Positions 12,701 through 25,160 of a stretch of 64,000 nt of DNA are shown here, in pieces (positions within the stretch are counted from its first letter, which is position 1; each line of letters starts with the position of its first letter). Source of the DNA: Paralichthys olivaceus (taxonomy: Eukaryota > Chordata > Actinopteri > Pleuronectiformes > Paralichthyidae). Where the stretch lies: NCBI RefSeq assembly GCF_024713975.1, contig NC_091096.1, positions 6,141,501 through 6,205,500 of the forward strand. Reading direction: 5' to 3'. A program made the translations under genes and the position numbers. The notes beneath the pieces are model-generated. The model saw only the letters and a list, made by a program, of their open reading frames with translations, searched no databases and had not been told where the DNA came from.

Positions 12701-15061
12701 TATATACCTGGTACTTTGCGGAGACTGCTCAGGCAGCCCATGATGTCGCAGAGGTTTTCCTCCAGCAGTGTTGTCTGCTGATTGGGTTTAAAGGTGCCAG
12801 ACACCAGTTTGGCCAGGAGCTTGTTTGTTGCAATGCCAGCACAGCCAGTCAGACCCAGTTTGCTGTGGATGGCTTCTCTCAGCTCTGCTGCAATGTGTGA
12901 ACCTAAAGCCAGCCTCGGGTGGTCACTGGCTTTAACATTTGCACCTGAGCAAGAATAGATAGTCAGACATTCATATTATCTGTGGAGCTTTTTGTGTAGA
13001 AGGAAACTGAAAGAGCAATGCAAATATTACACTAACTTCCTGGTTGCCATGAGCCGGATGTACAACTATCGATGCACACACCAAAGGCAGAAATGTGACT
13101 TACTGACATGGTTGTAGATGTGTCCTGTAAATGAAAAGTTATTCAGGTCTGGCGCCTGCGTTAGCCGTCTTTCTACCATCTCTGTGGCATCCATGAAGTT
13201 TTCATCAAATCCAAGCCTTTCGACAAGTGGACAGTAGGACATCAGGAGCTCTGGATAGAGGACATCAGAGGTAAAGAGAGTTGGGCAGAGAGAAAATATG
13301 CCTGCTGTTAACTAAAGGAAACATCCACTACATGTCCCAAAATATTTTTCAACAAGGTATGTTGCATTAATCTGTGGGTTATTATAATATCTCAGTAAAT
13401 GATGAAAGCAAAGCCAACGTAAATAAAGAGTGTGTGATGTGCCACTCAGGACAATTCTCCAGATGGGAGGTGAAAACCTAACTCTAAATATGTTAAAAAA
13501 ACCTTCCACTCATTATTAGAACAGAGTACAGCTATATGATGTGATGTAGTTGTCTTGCTCACCTGTCACTTTATAGGACATTTCTCTGTAGTGTGTTAAG
13601 TCTTCTCCTTTAACCAGCACCAGCTGAGGACATTTCTCTTTCGCATCAGTCACAGACATCAGTTTGGTGAGACCCAGCTCTCTTGCCACATAGTTACAGG
13701 TGACTATGATGTATTTTTGCTGGATACCTGACAACATGAGAAACAAGATTATTCTGAGCTTAAGTAGAAACACACCTTACACATTTTAATCTATTCCATC
13801 AGTTTACCTAAAGGCACTTCTCTCAGTGCTGGGTTTCTGATCATTTCCACCTGAGCGTAGAAGCAGTCCAGGTCAAAATGCAGAATGACTCTTTGTGCAG
13901 AGGTCCCTGCGGATGACTTATTCAGGCTTGGACCTGAAACAGTTAGTTACAGAAGTCTGATGGGGACACAGTACTGATTTAAAAAATATAATTGGTAAGA
14001 ATAGAGTATAATTTAAAAAAATATGGGGGCAGGCAAGAAGGACTTGCTGTAAACATTGTATTTGTTTATAGCACCTCCCTGAGAGCACAAGGTCCAAATA
14101 CACGTGAGTGAGAAGCTTTAGAAAGCTCCCTCACTATGTTGAAGAGAAAATTTAATAAAATATATTTTTATTTCAGTTTTATATTTTGAGTGAAAATTAC
14201 AAATATTTACTCCTTCCAGCTTCTTAGATTCATTTGCCAGCTCTGCTCAGTTGCATCTGCTGCTTCCCTATGATTCTGTAGGCCATATTTATTTATTCAC
14301 TAACTACAATTTCAATCTACACCTACCAACCAGATTGAAAACTTTAAGACTTTACACCAGATAACTTAACTTCACATACAATCTGAGGGGTTTCTTAACA
14401 ACGTATTCAACGTATATGTTGACTGCAAGACTGTAAAAGAAAATACACATTTCCCAGGGCACAAGGTGATGTCTTTAAAATGCTTCATAGAAACTGCAAA
14501 TACAACATGTTTTTGTGTTTTTACCAAACCAAAAGTGATTCCTGAGTAATTGCAACAACCAATCAAGGAAGTTGAATAATTTACAATTATTATTAATTCT
14601 AAGTGATGCCAACTTTTTTTTATCGCTCTAAACAAGACTGAAGCAAGTATCCAAATCAGTTCAGTCTTACTCTTTCGTTCAACAAATCTATTTATCGACT
14701 AATCATTGCAACAATTGTGGGAAATATTTTACTTTTCAATACATTTTGGTGATATTGAAATCTGGATGTTTGAAATTAACTAAAACTGTGTTGAATAAAG
14801 CTAAAGCACGAGGAAGCTGCAGAAGCAACCAGGTCTCAAACAGGGTTGAAATATAAATCCGGATGATGAGATATTATAAATACAATGAAAACCATCTGCG
14901 TTATGTTTCTCTCTGCTCGTCAGAGAGACATTTTCTGGGCTCAGTTTTTTACCCGGAGCCGCAGCAGGAGCAGGAGCAGCGGGGCTGAGAGGAGCTGGGT
15001 CCAGGAAACTGCTCCTCCACTCGGTGTCATCCTCCTCCAGCTCATCCTCACTGTTTCCCAT
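9726..15061 (-). CDS. poli: DNA polymerase iota (Y-family translesion polymerase)
   Basis: Pol iota inserts nucleotides opposite damaged bases during translesion synthesis and binds PCNA, ubiquitin and Rev1 in the nucleus. Ten exons join in phase: 15061-14953, 13933-13808, 13727-13563, 13250-13104, 12944-12708, 12359-12181, 11630-11539, 11447-11314, 11161-10941 and 10508-9726, giving 730 aa (human 740). The catalytic motifs are [12 protein letters not shown] (Asp57) and GFDENF (Asp149, Glu150). Little-finger residues such as [14 protein letters not shown] are clear. A PIP box KGSITSFF lies at 446-453. Two ubiquitin-binding motifs are present: [18 protein letters not shown] (558 on) and [18 protein letters not shown] (667 on). 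The extreme C-terminus, [12 protein letters not shown], looks like a second PIP box. The last intron ends in a tandem CAGCAG acceptor. The gene is head-to-head with rexo1. Confidence 0.97.
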
Positions 15062-16711
15062 GTCAGACAGCGGATATATGAGGAGTAGAGTCGTTGTTAA
15101 TAACGTTTGTAATAAGTAGACACGCTGTTGTTGTTTTGTTTACAACTGGAAAACTGCACCACGCAGGGAAACTACTGCTTCTCTGCAGGTCATAGTTCAG
15201 TTATTTACCACAGCGCCGCCTGTCGGTTTGGAGGGATTAAAGCTACAAAGTGAACTACAACAAATCAGTTTTTTGCAGATGTTAAAAAAACAAAACAAGT
15301 TATAACTCAGTGTTCCGATTCATAACTTAGTCCTATGTGCAAACAACCCTTCAATGTAGGGTGAAATCCCAGGACTTCATGGGGTGAAATGGATCTGACA
15401 CTATTAATGTTGAGGATATTAATCTGTTGTAAATTGAGTTGAGTTTAATCATACAGGATTGTTAATGTGGGACATCTTGCTTGAGGTAATCTGGGACAAT
15501 CGTTTCAGTTCTCTACATGTGGGAAATATGCATTTAGAGACTGCCTGAAGTAAAATAAAAAAAGATAAACTAAAGAGATGTAGCATATCTGCAGTTATCA
15601 GACAGGAGTTAGTAGTAAAAACAGCCTGTCCCTGTCTGTTTAAACTGGTTATTTAACCAGCACATGGTGGATTACTCAGTGAATAATCAATGTTTTAAAT
15701 ACATATTATAGTTTCTTTACTAAGACTTAAGGGTTCTTTGTGGAAAAATAGGACTTTCATATGTCAGTATGAATTAATGACATTTCTATGAATATTACTT
15801 TTTTCTTATGCAGCTGTCTGTCCTTTGACCTGCATAAAACAAATTGATTTAGATTTTTTAAAAGCATAATACTACCCCCCCCCCCCCCCGACCCCCCCAA
15901 AAAACAAAACAAAAACAAAATCAAAACGAAAGTGGGCGGAAATACCCGAACGCTTCATAAGCAGACGAATCAACATGGCGACTGCAGCGGGTAACACGCT
16001 CGTAAGTGTAAGTAATGAAATCCTGCAAATATAACACCGTCACAATAAGTTTGAATCCACCGGAACATCTTCACCCAGTAGATGATGACAATGACATGAC
16101 ATCGGATCGCTGTGACAAGGATTTCAGGGGAAAATCGCTGCTCACGCCGTCACAACATGTAAACAGTCTGAGCGAGAGTAACGAGTAACGATACTTTAAC
16201 TTCATTAAGTAAGTAAGTGAGTAATGGCGTCATTTAATATTCTGTGTCGCTGTAATAATGTTGGTTTATTACAGTGACACACAGACACAGTGTCCCAATT
16301 CCCAGGGGGGGGGGGGGTGTTCATTCACAACTAACTCAAACATGAGCTCACGCTCTACTTCCTGTAGTTGGTGTTAGTTGACTTCTGGAATAAATGAGAA
16401 CTTTTCATTTTAATAGATAAGATATTAAGGACAAACAAAAGGGAAGCTGACTAATTTAAAAATCAAACCTGTCCTGTGCAATCAACCCACGAATCAATCA
16501 CGCTCAACACTTCCTGGCTGGGTAAAGAGTTGTATTAGTTTGAGACTGAAGTAGTTTCGTGTCCAGCTTGTGTTTATTTCAACAAACACTTTTCAAACAG
16601 AACCGGACCGGGGACTATAAAAGAGAAGCTCGCGAGGCCTCCGGCTCCTCCACCTCCAACTGCCCGGTCGACCGTTCACTGAACTCGGTGAGGAAATTGG
16701 CGTCTTTGCCG
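15062..16711. promoter_or_regulatory. Shared poli / rexo1 upstream region
   Basis: The poli (-) and rexo1 (+) start codons face each other 1.65 kb apart. The spacer holds a 17-base C run near 15875, a G run near 16306 and a CpG-rich block near 16540-16860 covering the first rexo1 exon. A possible small exon with tandem GTAAGT donors sits at 15975-16007. No TATA box is evident for either gene. Confidence 0.5.
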
Positions 16712-19700
16712 ATGTTTCGCTCGTCCGGTCTCTTCGCGGATCTGCAGTGTCCCTCCCCGGGGGTCGGGCTCTGCGAGCGGCCTCACTGTTTCTACAAACA
16801 TGGCTCTAAGCAGCGGGACGTGTCCGCCGCCTCCTCCCAGCCCTCAGCGGTCCCCCCAGCAGGTCGGTGTTCACAGGTGTGCTAGCTGGCTACATGCTAC
16901 ATCCGGTGCACGTTAGCCTGGGTTGTGTGTTTTAAAAAGTTTTAAAATGCTCATAAATTGTGACAAATGCAGGTAAACTTAACTAAAACTAAACTAAACT
17001 AAAGTGGATAACACGACACTTCAAAAAAAAGCTTTGTGGCTGTTTTATCCATTTTAATCGGTTCAGTTACACGTTATCGTTTAGCTAGCTGCATCATTTG
17101 GCTAATTTTTGTCCGAATCACTGTGGTTACTAAGTTTAGTGCATCATTATATTATTATTATTTTAAACCAGAAGCAGGAAAATCAATTTTATCCTTAATT
17201 TTTCTTTATAAATTATCAGTGGTTCTATTTGTTTCATACTTAATTCATTAATCAATCAATTACAATGATTAGTTTTAAAAGACAACCCCATAAAAACTGT
17301 TAATTTACACCTAAAACGACTTGTATCTTTTTGGCCACATGTCCCCAAACCAACGGTGCCCAATACTTTATTATTATACTTATTTATACTTTACCTAAAT
17401 CCGAATTTTGTGTCAGAATATCACTAATGTAAACTAGAACTGGTTTCTCACCTCAAGGCTGAATAATCCTACACATGATTATAGAAAACATCTGCAGCTG
17501 TCCCTTTATCTGCATCCACAGCAAACTCTAATGGGTTCTTACCAGGCCCAGGCCCTCTGCCAAGTTTAGTTCGAAATCCATTTTTGCAGACATCAGTGAA
17601 AGGTTAACATCTTTGACAGCGGTAATAAAATATGCTATTGTGTATTTCCTTTAACAGAAGTCCAGAATTGCTACCTGTCACTTGTTTGTGGATCACCAGT
17701 GAGCGATGAGACCACACACGAGAGTCTCCAAGAGCTGGAGCAGATCAACAAGAAGATTGAAGCTGTGAGGCACGAGGTGGAGCAGGAGAAAAGACGACTG
17801 TCGCGCTACCAGACCGTACAGTCAGACAGCAGAAACACTTTGCCTAATTTCTCTGTGTCCAAGTCTGAGACTTCAGGTAAATGTCAAGACAGACGTTCTC
17901 CGTTGTCCCACCCTGACTTAAAAAAGACATACTCTCGGACAAGGAAGTATGTGGTTGACAACTCAAAACCAAGGACTGACTTGGAGTATGACCCCCTGTC
18001 CAACTTTTCAGCAGACTTGCGGTCTTACAGCTCGTCAAGTAAGGAGCAGAAAGTGAAAAATGCACAAGTTATTAACGGAGAGAGAGACACTGTGCTGTCT
18101 GACCAAAAGAAGCCAGTCACTCAGACTTCTCAAACGCCATCTCCAGATCTACTCGAGGACTCGATTGAAGACAGTGTCCTGATTATTGACATTCCTCCCT
18201 CGCCTGACCAAACAAGAGGCCAATCTCAGAAGCTTGATTGTGTTGCTGGCAGTACCCAGGGTACAGTAGAACAGCTGAAGGAGGTCAAAAGGGCCCCCTT
18301 TGCACTTGATTCTCCACTGCTGCCCCTTGCAGATGCCGAGGCTTCACGTGCATCAATGGAAGACATAGTTACAGTTGATGATTGCAGTGTTGAAAACAAT
18401 CAATATGCATCTACTCTTTATGAGAAAAAAAGATGTGTAAATATACCAGACGATGGGAGTGTAATTGACTTAACTGGATGTTTAGAGGATCTGGAAAATG
18501 AATGTCTGAAAATCTCTTGTCAGGCTGCTGAAACAAAAGTTGACAATACTCCTGAACCTGTTAGTCCCCCTGCCTCCTCAGACCAACAATATCAGAGTTG
18601 TGACAATCTGGGCATTGAAGAGGAGGAAAATCTGCCTCAGGTCGAACTGCCTCTACGTGAGGTTGCTCGTAGTGATGAGAAAATGAATCCACTGCTGTCA
18701 CATTACTGTCAGTCGAAAAATTCGCCTTCATATAAAGCTCAGGCTGCAAGCTCAGGTTCACCATGCAGGAAACGCACCATCCAAGCCCAGTCAACAGAGA
18801 TGGATGTTCATAACCACCTGTCTCCCAAGCGAAGTGCCCCATCACTGGTGTCAGGAAGCCAGAACATGTCAAGCACAACACCAGGACAGATGCAGAGTGG
18901 TTCTCTCAACAACCAGGCTTCATCAACATCTGTCAACTCACATTTGATGAACAAAGGCGATTCTTCATCTGAAACCACTGAGCAGCTCAAGGCAGGTCAC
19001 GAAGAGGTTATAATAATCTCCAGCTCCGAGGATGAGCAAGAGCTCAACTATTCAGATGTAGAGCTGTCAGAGAGTGACCCAATGGAAGAATGCTACAGGA
19101 TCTTCATGGAGGCAAATAATGAGGATAAAGGAAATAAAGAGCAACCTGATGTGTCTGTAAGTATGCTGTTGATACTCCAAATCCAAGATTCAGACATATT
19201 TTAAACCATGAAGACGTGTTTTCTTTATACTTTGTCATGTTTAGGTTGCAGCAATGGAAGTGGAGAAGGCAGAAATGACCACCACACCTCTAACATTACC
19301 AGGAAAGAAGAGGGTGGCACATGAAGCCAAACATACAGAGGTACCTGCAAACACTGAAAATGCAACATATCTGAAATAATCAAATACATAGACATTTAAT
19401 AGTAGTACATTTATAAAACATATAATGTAAATTAACTGATACCACGAAGAAACAAAAGATGGAAGCTGAATCATCAAAGAAGACTATCTAATGATTGTAC
19501 AATTTGAATTATTGACACAGCTAAATATCTACAGACAAACCCAGATGAGCATTAATATTTTTTGAAATTAATTTGGCTCCAATTAAAACTTGATATTACT
19601 TTGATCCAATCAGCAGCCAGTGGCAAAGAGCAGACCTCAACCCAAGATTTTGGTCCCTCTGCGTGAACCAGCAGCTTCAGGATCTTCCATCCCTTCAAAG

Positions 19701-22700
19701 ACCCTGCAGGCACAGCAGAGAGCCTCCAAGCTGACTTCTTCAGTAAAAGGTGCTCAGGCTTTTGCTTCCTTCTCATGTCAGATGAAACCAGAGAACCAGA
19801 CTACTGCTTGTCCTCCTCAGACCCTTGCAAACATACAACCTGCTCCTGTGCAGAATGGTAAGCATCTGTACCTATTATACCTTTAAGTAATATTGTTAAA
19901 TGCAGGAATCCAGATCCGTGCCCATATATCTCCGTTCATTCATTTAACCACAACCACACAGCTTTCACTTCATGTGCAGTCATACATCTATTTGCACTCC
20001 CTCCCCTTAGTAATGACCCCAGAATGAAAACTGCTACCTATATGGTAAATTACCTGATGCACACGGGTGACACCCACTGGACAAACAAAGTCTAGAAACA
20101 GCTACAACCAGTAGGACATCTGGAGGCCTGCCCTGTCATCATATATGTAGACTGTCCTGTTTTTGCATGTAAAACTTAAATATAGTTTCTTTCAGGGATG
20201 TGTTGTTGTCTCTTTGCCTGAATGCGTTTGTCTCATCGCACAGCTCACATGGACTACCTACATTTGGGACCGCCTGTGATCCAAGTAGGAAACAACTTGC
20301 ACTTGATCCTCCCAGAGGGCACCTTCCCTCTGTCTGTCACTTCAAGTTCCTGCCCTGTTTCTTCAGTGGTGACCCCGGTCAGTCAAGTGCATATGAGCAC
20401 TATGAAACAAACCTGCCATAAAGCTGCAGTAACTCCCGTTCAAAGATACCATCCAACAGCACCCGTGCTCATTCCTGCTCCAACACGTAGAACTTCATTG
20501 GCCTCTGCTACAACACATTCAAATCCAGCTGCCTCCGCTACATCTCAGCCCACTGCTGCCACCAAGGTAAGAAGTTCAAACAAAATGTCTTTGGTGGGGC
20601 CATTTTAACAGACTGGTTAAAAAAAAAAAAAAGTTTAATATCTTTTATCATGAATTTATTCTTTCAGCCTGTGTCTACTAAACGTAAACTGAAGCAGCAG
20701 AGCGGGGCCGCCAAAGACAAAGTGCCCCATGATGTCAGACAGCGTTATGTCAAAATGTTTACAGAGGAGTTCCTGAAAACGACAGCCAATGTCAACGATG
20801 CCTTTGAAAAGGTGAGCACATGTTGCTAAATGTCATTCTCACTGTCAAACTGTCTGGATGTTTATTCGTTTTGCTGTTTTGTTGTTGACAGGCTGTTGCT
20901 GAAGAGGAGACTGTGTACAATCGTAGTGCAAACAAACTCAAATATCTGAGTGTCGCTGTGAATTTACAGAAGAGGCTGAAGAAACAAAGTGCTGTTTCAG
21001 TTAAAGGTGAGAATCTCCAGAAAACTGTTCAAGAAATCTGAAAAAATGATGCGGATAGAAGATGTTATTGTTTCTGCTGCAGACGAAAACAAAGTCAACG
21101 GCCAAAGATCGAAAGGCAACATACCCCTTAACCTGGAGATGTTGAAAGCAAATGGTGAGAATTAGTTTCCAAATCGTCTTAGTTTCAAATGTCTTTAGAA
21201 TGGCAGCTTCTCAGTTTATTCTTCTCCCCTGCAGATGATGCAGTATTGTACGAGAGTTTGAAGGATTATATTTTGAGTGAGGAGAGGCTGATTGAGAGGA
21301 ACTATCCTCTCCAGCACCCGCAGAAAGCTGGCTCTGCTGCTCTCTTTGCCGACAATAGGAAAGGCAACACAGACCGTAAGTGACAACATCACCACTCCAG
21401 CTGCAACCAAGCTCCCTGGAAATACAAGTGGATGTTGTTCTCACATTGTGTCACTAGAGGGCACCTGTAACTTGAGCTGTTGCATCTCAGCACATTTCGC
21501 TGGTGATGAGCTTCTTTTTTTTTTTTTTTTTGTCTGTTTTGTTGGTTAAAGCCTTGAAGAGGATCTGCTGTCGATGTGGGGCCACATACTCTGTTAGCCA
21601 AACGGGCAAACACATTCGCAAGGAGGAGTGCAACTACCACTATGGGAAAGTAGTAAAGAGCAGAGGTAAGTAAAGTTTTGCAGGGAAACAACTTTGAACA
21701 CAATTGCCAGATATTTTCCTGACTAATTGATTAATATTTTGGCCTTAAATTATTAGAAAACGGTCGCAATATTTTGGCATCAAAGGTGACGTTAACAAAT
21801 GTTATTTGGGATGTTTGAAACTGTTGCAGTGCCTGGTGGTGTGGAAACCCGCTACAGTTGCTGCCAAGGAGTCATGGGAGCAACTGGATGTCAGGTGTTT
21901 AAGGTAGGAAAGAACAATTGTAGTCAAACATTTCCGGAACAAAGGCTACATCCAAACTAACAAGTTTCAGTTTTTAAACAGTTTTAAAATATGATGATCT
22001 ATGTCCACAAAGGTGTTTTTGCTCCATATCTGTAAACCCCATCTACACTAATACACGATGCAGCTCCAGACTAATTTTCAGATGAGAAAACTTCTGTCTC
22101 AAACTCTGGAGTATTTTAAACGTAGCAACAGTGACGCATTTTCGAAGAAAACATAGTAATGGGTAAGTCTTTGTTTCTTCTCCAACAGTTGCATGTCCAT
22201 GATTCCCTCTGCATGGATGGGTTTGTGTCTACCATGCCTAGACATCCCATGGATACGAGCTGTCCTGGAGTCTACTCCTTGGATTGTGAAATGGTGACGT
22301 CAACTTCTTTTTGAGGGGCAGGGTTTTTAAAATTTACCATATGTTGACCCTGAACTGAATCTTTCAAAAGCTCCAGTTGTTGTGGTGATTAGTGTTCATC
22401 TCTTTTCCACCATTCGAAACTGGGGATATGCCAAAGAAAGTATTTTGCTTATTAAACCTGGCACGTCTTTTGAGAGGGACTACTCCAACTCCCTCTTATC
22501 CTCTGATTGTATTTGCTTCAAAGTAAATATACTGCATATAGGAGCTTATCTTGCTGCACAAGACATGTTTGCCACCTTTAGAAGGGTGTGGTTGAACCTT
22601 TGGTCCGCAACGAAAACATAAATATGTGTATGTTTTGTCTTCGTAGTGTTACACTGTTCATGGTCTGGAGCTGTCCAGAGTGACGGTGGTCAACTCGAGT

Positions 22701-24483
22701 TTGCAAGTCATCTACGACACCTTCGTCAGACCCGATCACGAGGTCATTGATTACAACACAAGGTAACGTTGAGGGGTTGTGATATGTAATCTCTGTTTTT
22801 TCACGCAAAAGCTGGGTAATAATCAGAAGTGTTGACTTTATGTTGAAAAACGATCTCTTTCGATGGCTTTTACCTGTGCAGATTTTCCGGCATCAGTGAG
22901 GAAGACGTGAAGGGTAACAACACGTCCGTCAGAGAGGTGCAGGAGACCTTACTGAGCTTCATTAGTGCTGACTCCATTCTGATTGGACACGGCCTGGAAG
23001 CAGATCTCTGTGCCCTGAAGGTGACAACACTTTTTTCAATATTATTGACTTTACTTTTGCATATCGCTTCCAGAGCATCGATCCTCCTCAAATCATTTCA
23101 CACATGATTTTTGCTATGAATCATATGTGAGGAATGGAACAAATCCCATTTCTGTTATTTCACTTTGCATCATTAATATTATCACTTGTTAGTTGAAATG
23201 TTTTTCAAGCTAAGTACACAAAGGAGTCAACATGGTGATTTTTCCTGGCGGGTGAGGAGTCTGGTCTTTATATATTTTTGTCAGATTTGGCTCAGAAGAC
23301 ATAAAGAACAGGGCGTTTTTATAAACACCTCATGAAAAGGGACAAACTGTGGTGTCGGTCCACACTTGTGCTACAGATGTGAGAGGTTTGGGATTTTGGC
23401 AGCTAATTCCCACCGTTTGCCAAATATTAGGATGTTTGTAGCATCAGAGTTAAGAACTGCTTGAATTATGACAAAATATACAATGATGAAGTTTAGTCTA
23501 ACGTTGACACTGCATCATCCAAGCCCAGACAACAGAGATGGATGTTCCTGCAGCGGTCGAATGCTCCGATGTAAGTCAGGATGCTGCCTTATTTAGACAC
23601 TGTGCCTGCACTGTTGGAAAGGTTTCTCTGTAGTTTTCTAATGTATGAGTTTTAAGTGACTGTGATGATTTATCTAGATTAATACCAGTGGTGTAAGAAG
23701 TATGATCAGAAGTATCAGAAAACAGTGTAGAAATACTTTTTTGAGTATGCAATGACACATGGGATTATAATTACTGATGCGTAAGTATTTGTGTCACTGC
23801 AGCTGGTAATGATGTAAGTATTTTCAATGACGATATACAGCTGTATGATTTACTCCAGAACATTAACTTGCTGGTTATATTTTGTATTAATCAAAACCTA
23901 AAAGGGAACAGAACCTCAGCTGTGAGATAAAGGAGGAAAAAGTACAATATATATATAAGTATCAGAAGTAGAAATCATGTACTAGTACCTCTCTCGGTTA
24001 CTTTCCACCACTCAAATCTGTGTTTATATGTTTAATTTTCACATTACAATTAGTGACGACAGCTTCAGATGTGTTCCTCTTTGCTGTAGTTGCTCCATGG
24101 GACAGTGGTGGACACATCGGTGGTTTTCCCCCACCGTCTGGGCCCCCCCCACAAGCTCACCCTCAACAAACTGACAGCTGAATACCTTCGACGGATCATC
24201 CAAGAGAGTGGTGGGTCCTCATGGATACAGCCATCGCACAAATGTCTACAAACTAAAACCCATCTCAATCCTAATAAAGACAAAATCAGTCATAATATAA
24301 CTTTGAATCAAACAAACTATGTATGCAGTTCTACTAGAGAGGTTGTTACTGTTGTTTGAATGAGTTATAAATAATTATTTACTGTTTCTCCCAGTTTGTG
24401 GCCACGACACCGCCGACGACGCTGCTGCCTGCATGGAGCTCATGTTATGGAAGCTCAAAGAAAGTGGAAAACTGAAAAAATGA
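16712..24483 (+). CDS. rexo1: RNA exonuclease 1 homolog (Elongin A-binding protein 1)
   Basis: REXO1 is a DEDDh-type 3'-5' exonuclease that also binds Elongin A; the tail resembles yeast Rex1/Rex3. Sixteen exons join in phase: 16712-16862, 17658-19156, 19245-19340, 19614-19857, 20244-20566, 20668-20811, 20892-21006, 21083-21154, 21235-21375, 21552-21665, 21830-21903, 22189-22293, 22647-22762, 22882-23020, 24090-24210 and 24395-24483, giving 1180 aa (human 1221). The N-terminus has a CCCH-like finger (C13, C21, C26, H30). Exon 2 carries the REXO1-specific [20 protein letters not shown] block and a long disordered region. A Cys/His cluster ([18 protein letters not shown]) precedes the exonuclease. 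Catalytic residues visible are LDCEM (D1023, E1025), D1106, and H1155 with D1160. ATG 16712 is the only Met in frame before the finger. Confidence 0.95.
23514..23549 (+). repeat. Partial copy of a rexo1 exon 2 segment inside a later intron
   Basis: About 36 bases match exon 2 at about 18775-18810 with only two or three differences; the shared core is CATCCAAGCCCAG followed by CAACAGAGATGGATGTTC. It lies in the intron between exons 14 and 15, in the same orientation as the exon, just before a MITE-like element. Confidence 0.75.
23686..24013. mobile_element. MITE-like element in a rexo1 intron
   Basis: The left terminus CAGTGGTGTAAGAAGTA and the right terminus GGTTACTTTCCACCACT form an imperfect inverted repeat. 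This is the very common teleost terminus CAGTGGTGGAAAGTAAC. No open frame is present. A closer-to-consensus copy is at 60161-60278. Confidence 0.65.
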
Positions 24484-24854
24484 TGGAAATAAAACAAGAA
24501 ACAAACTCTGCACTGTTCAGACATGAAAGACAGTTGCTGCAATGCAAATCTGTATGTGTGAGGTTTCTGGAGGGCTATGTATTAATTTATTTAGTTTTTT
24601 TAGTTTGATTATATCACTTGATTTATGTTGGAACACAGTATCCTGTATGTCAAAGTGGCAGCTCATGTGTCTGTGTTGGTATGAATATGTGATGACGCTG
24701 TAGTGTGCCAAAAAAATGTGAAGCAGTGGGGTCATTTGTAATAATAATATATAAGTAAAGGCACAGAATCAAATCCCTTTGTGTGTTTTTTTTGTGTCTA
24801 ATCTTTTACCAGCCAATGAACGTTGAGCCTTAAACGTCAAATGTGGAATCAAAA

Positions 24855-24860
24855 AATAAA
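24855..24860 (+). other. rexo1: Polyadenylation signal of rexo1
   Basis: AATAAA about 370 bases after the rexo1 stop. Another AATAAA at 24488-24493 overlaps the region just after the stop and is probably too close. Confidence 0.5.
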
Positions 24861-24995
24861 AAGGTGTGGTTATGCAAATTCACACGCACCTTTGAGCAAT
24901 TGCACTAATTACTGACTATACACGAGGGAGCAAAAGAGACGTGCTCTTATTGAGGAAAGTTAATCTGTGGTATTTGTCTATGTAGATGACTAAGT

Positions 24996-25001
24996 TTTAT
25001 T
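24996..25001 (-). other. Polyadenylation signal of the UGT gene
   Basis: AATAAA on the minus strand about 160 bases after the UGT stop codon. It faces the rexo1 signal at a distance of about 140 bases. Confidence 0.55.
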
Positions 25002-25160
25002 TTTCTGCTTTTTACCTAAGTTGTTTGAGAAGTTGTGGATCCCTGATCACAAACACATCCAGGACATTGTGGGGACACAACATGCCTCAGACTCAACAGG
25101 AAAACCTGAAAACTATCAGAGTTTCACCCATCATTCCGTTCCATTTCATTTTAAAGTCCA

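Noticed and set aside
18561..18881. 106-aa minus-strand frame
   Set aside because: Antisense to rexo1 exon 2.
21960..22100. Possible dispersed repeat in a rexo1 intron (CATCTACACTAATACACGATG)
   Set aside because: Resembles teleost repeat fragments in general style, but no ends or second copy are visible in the window.
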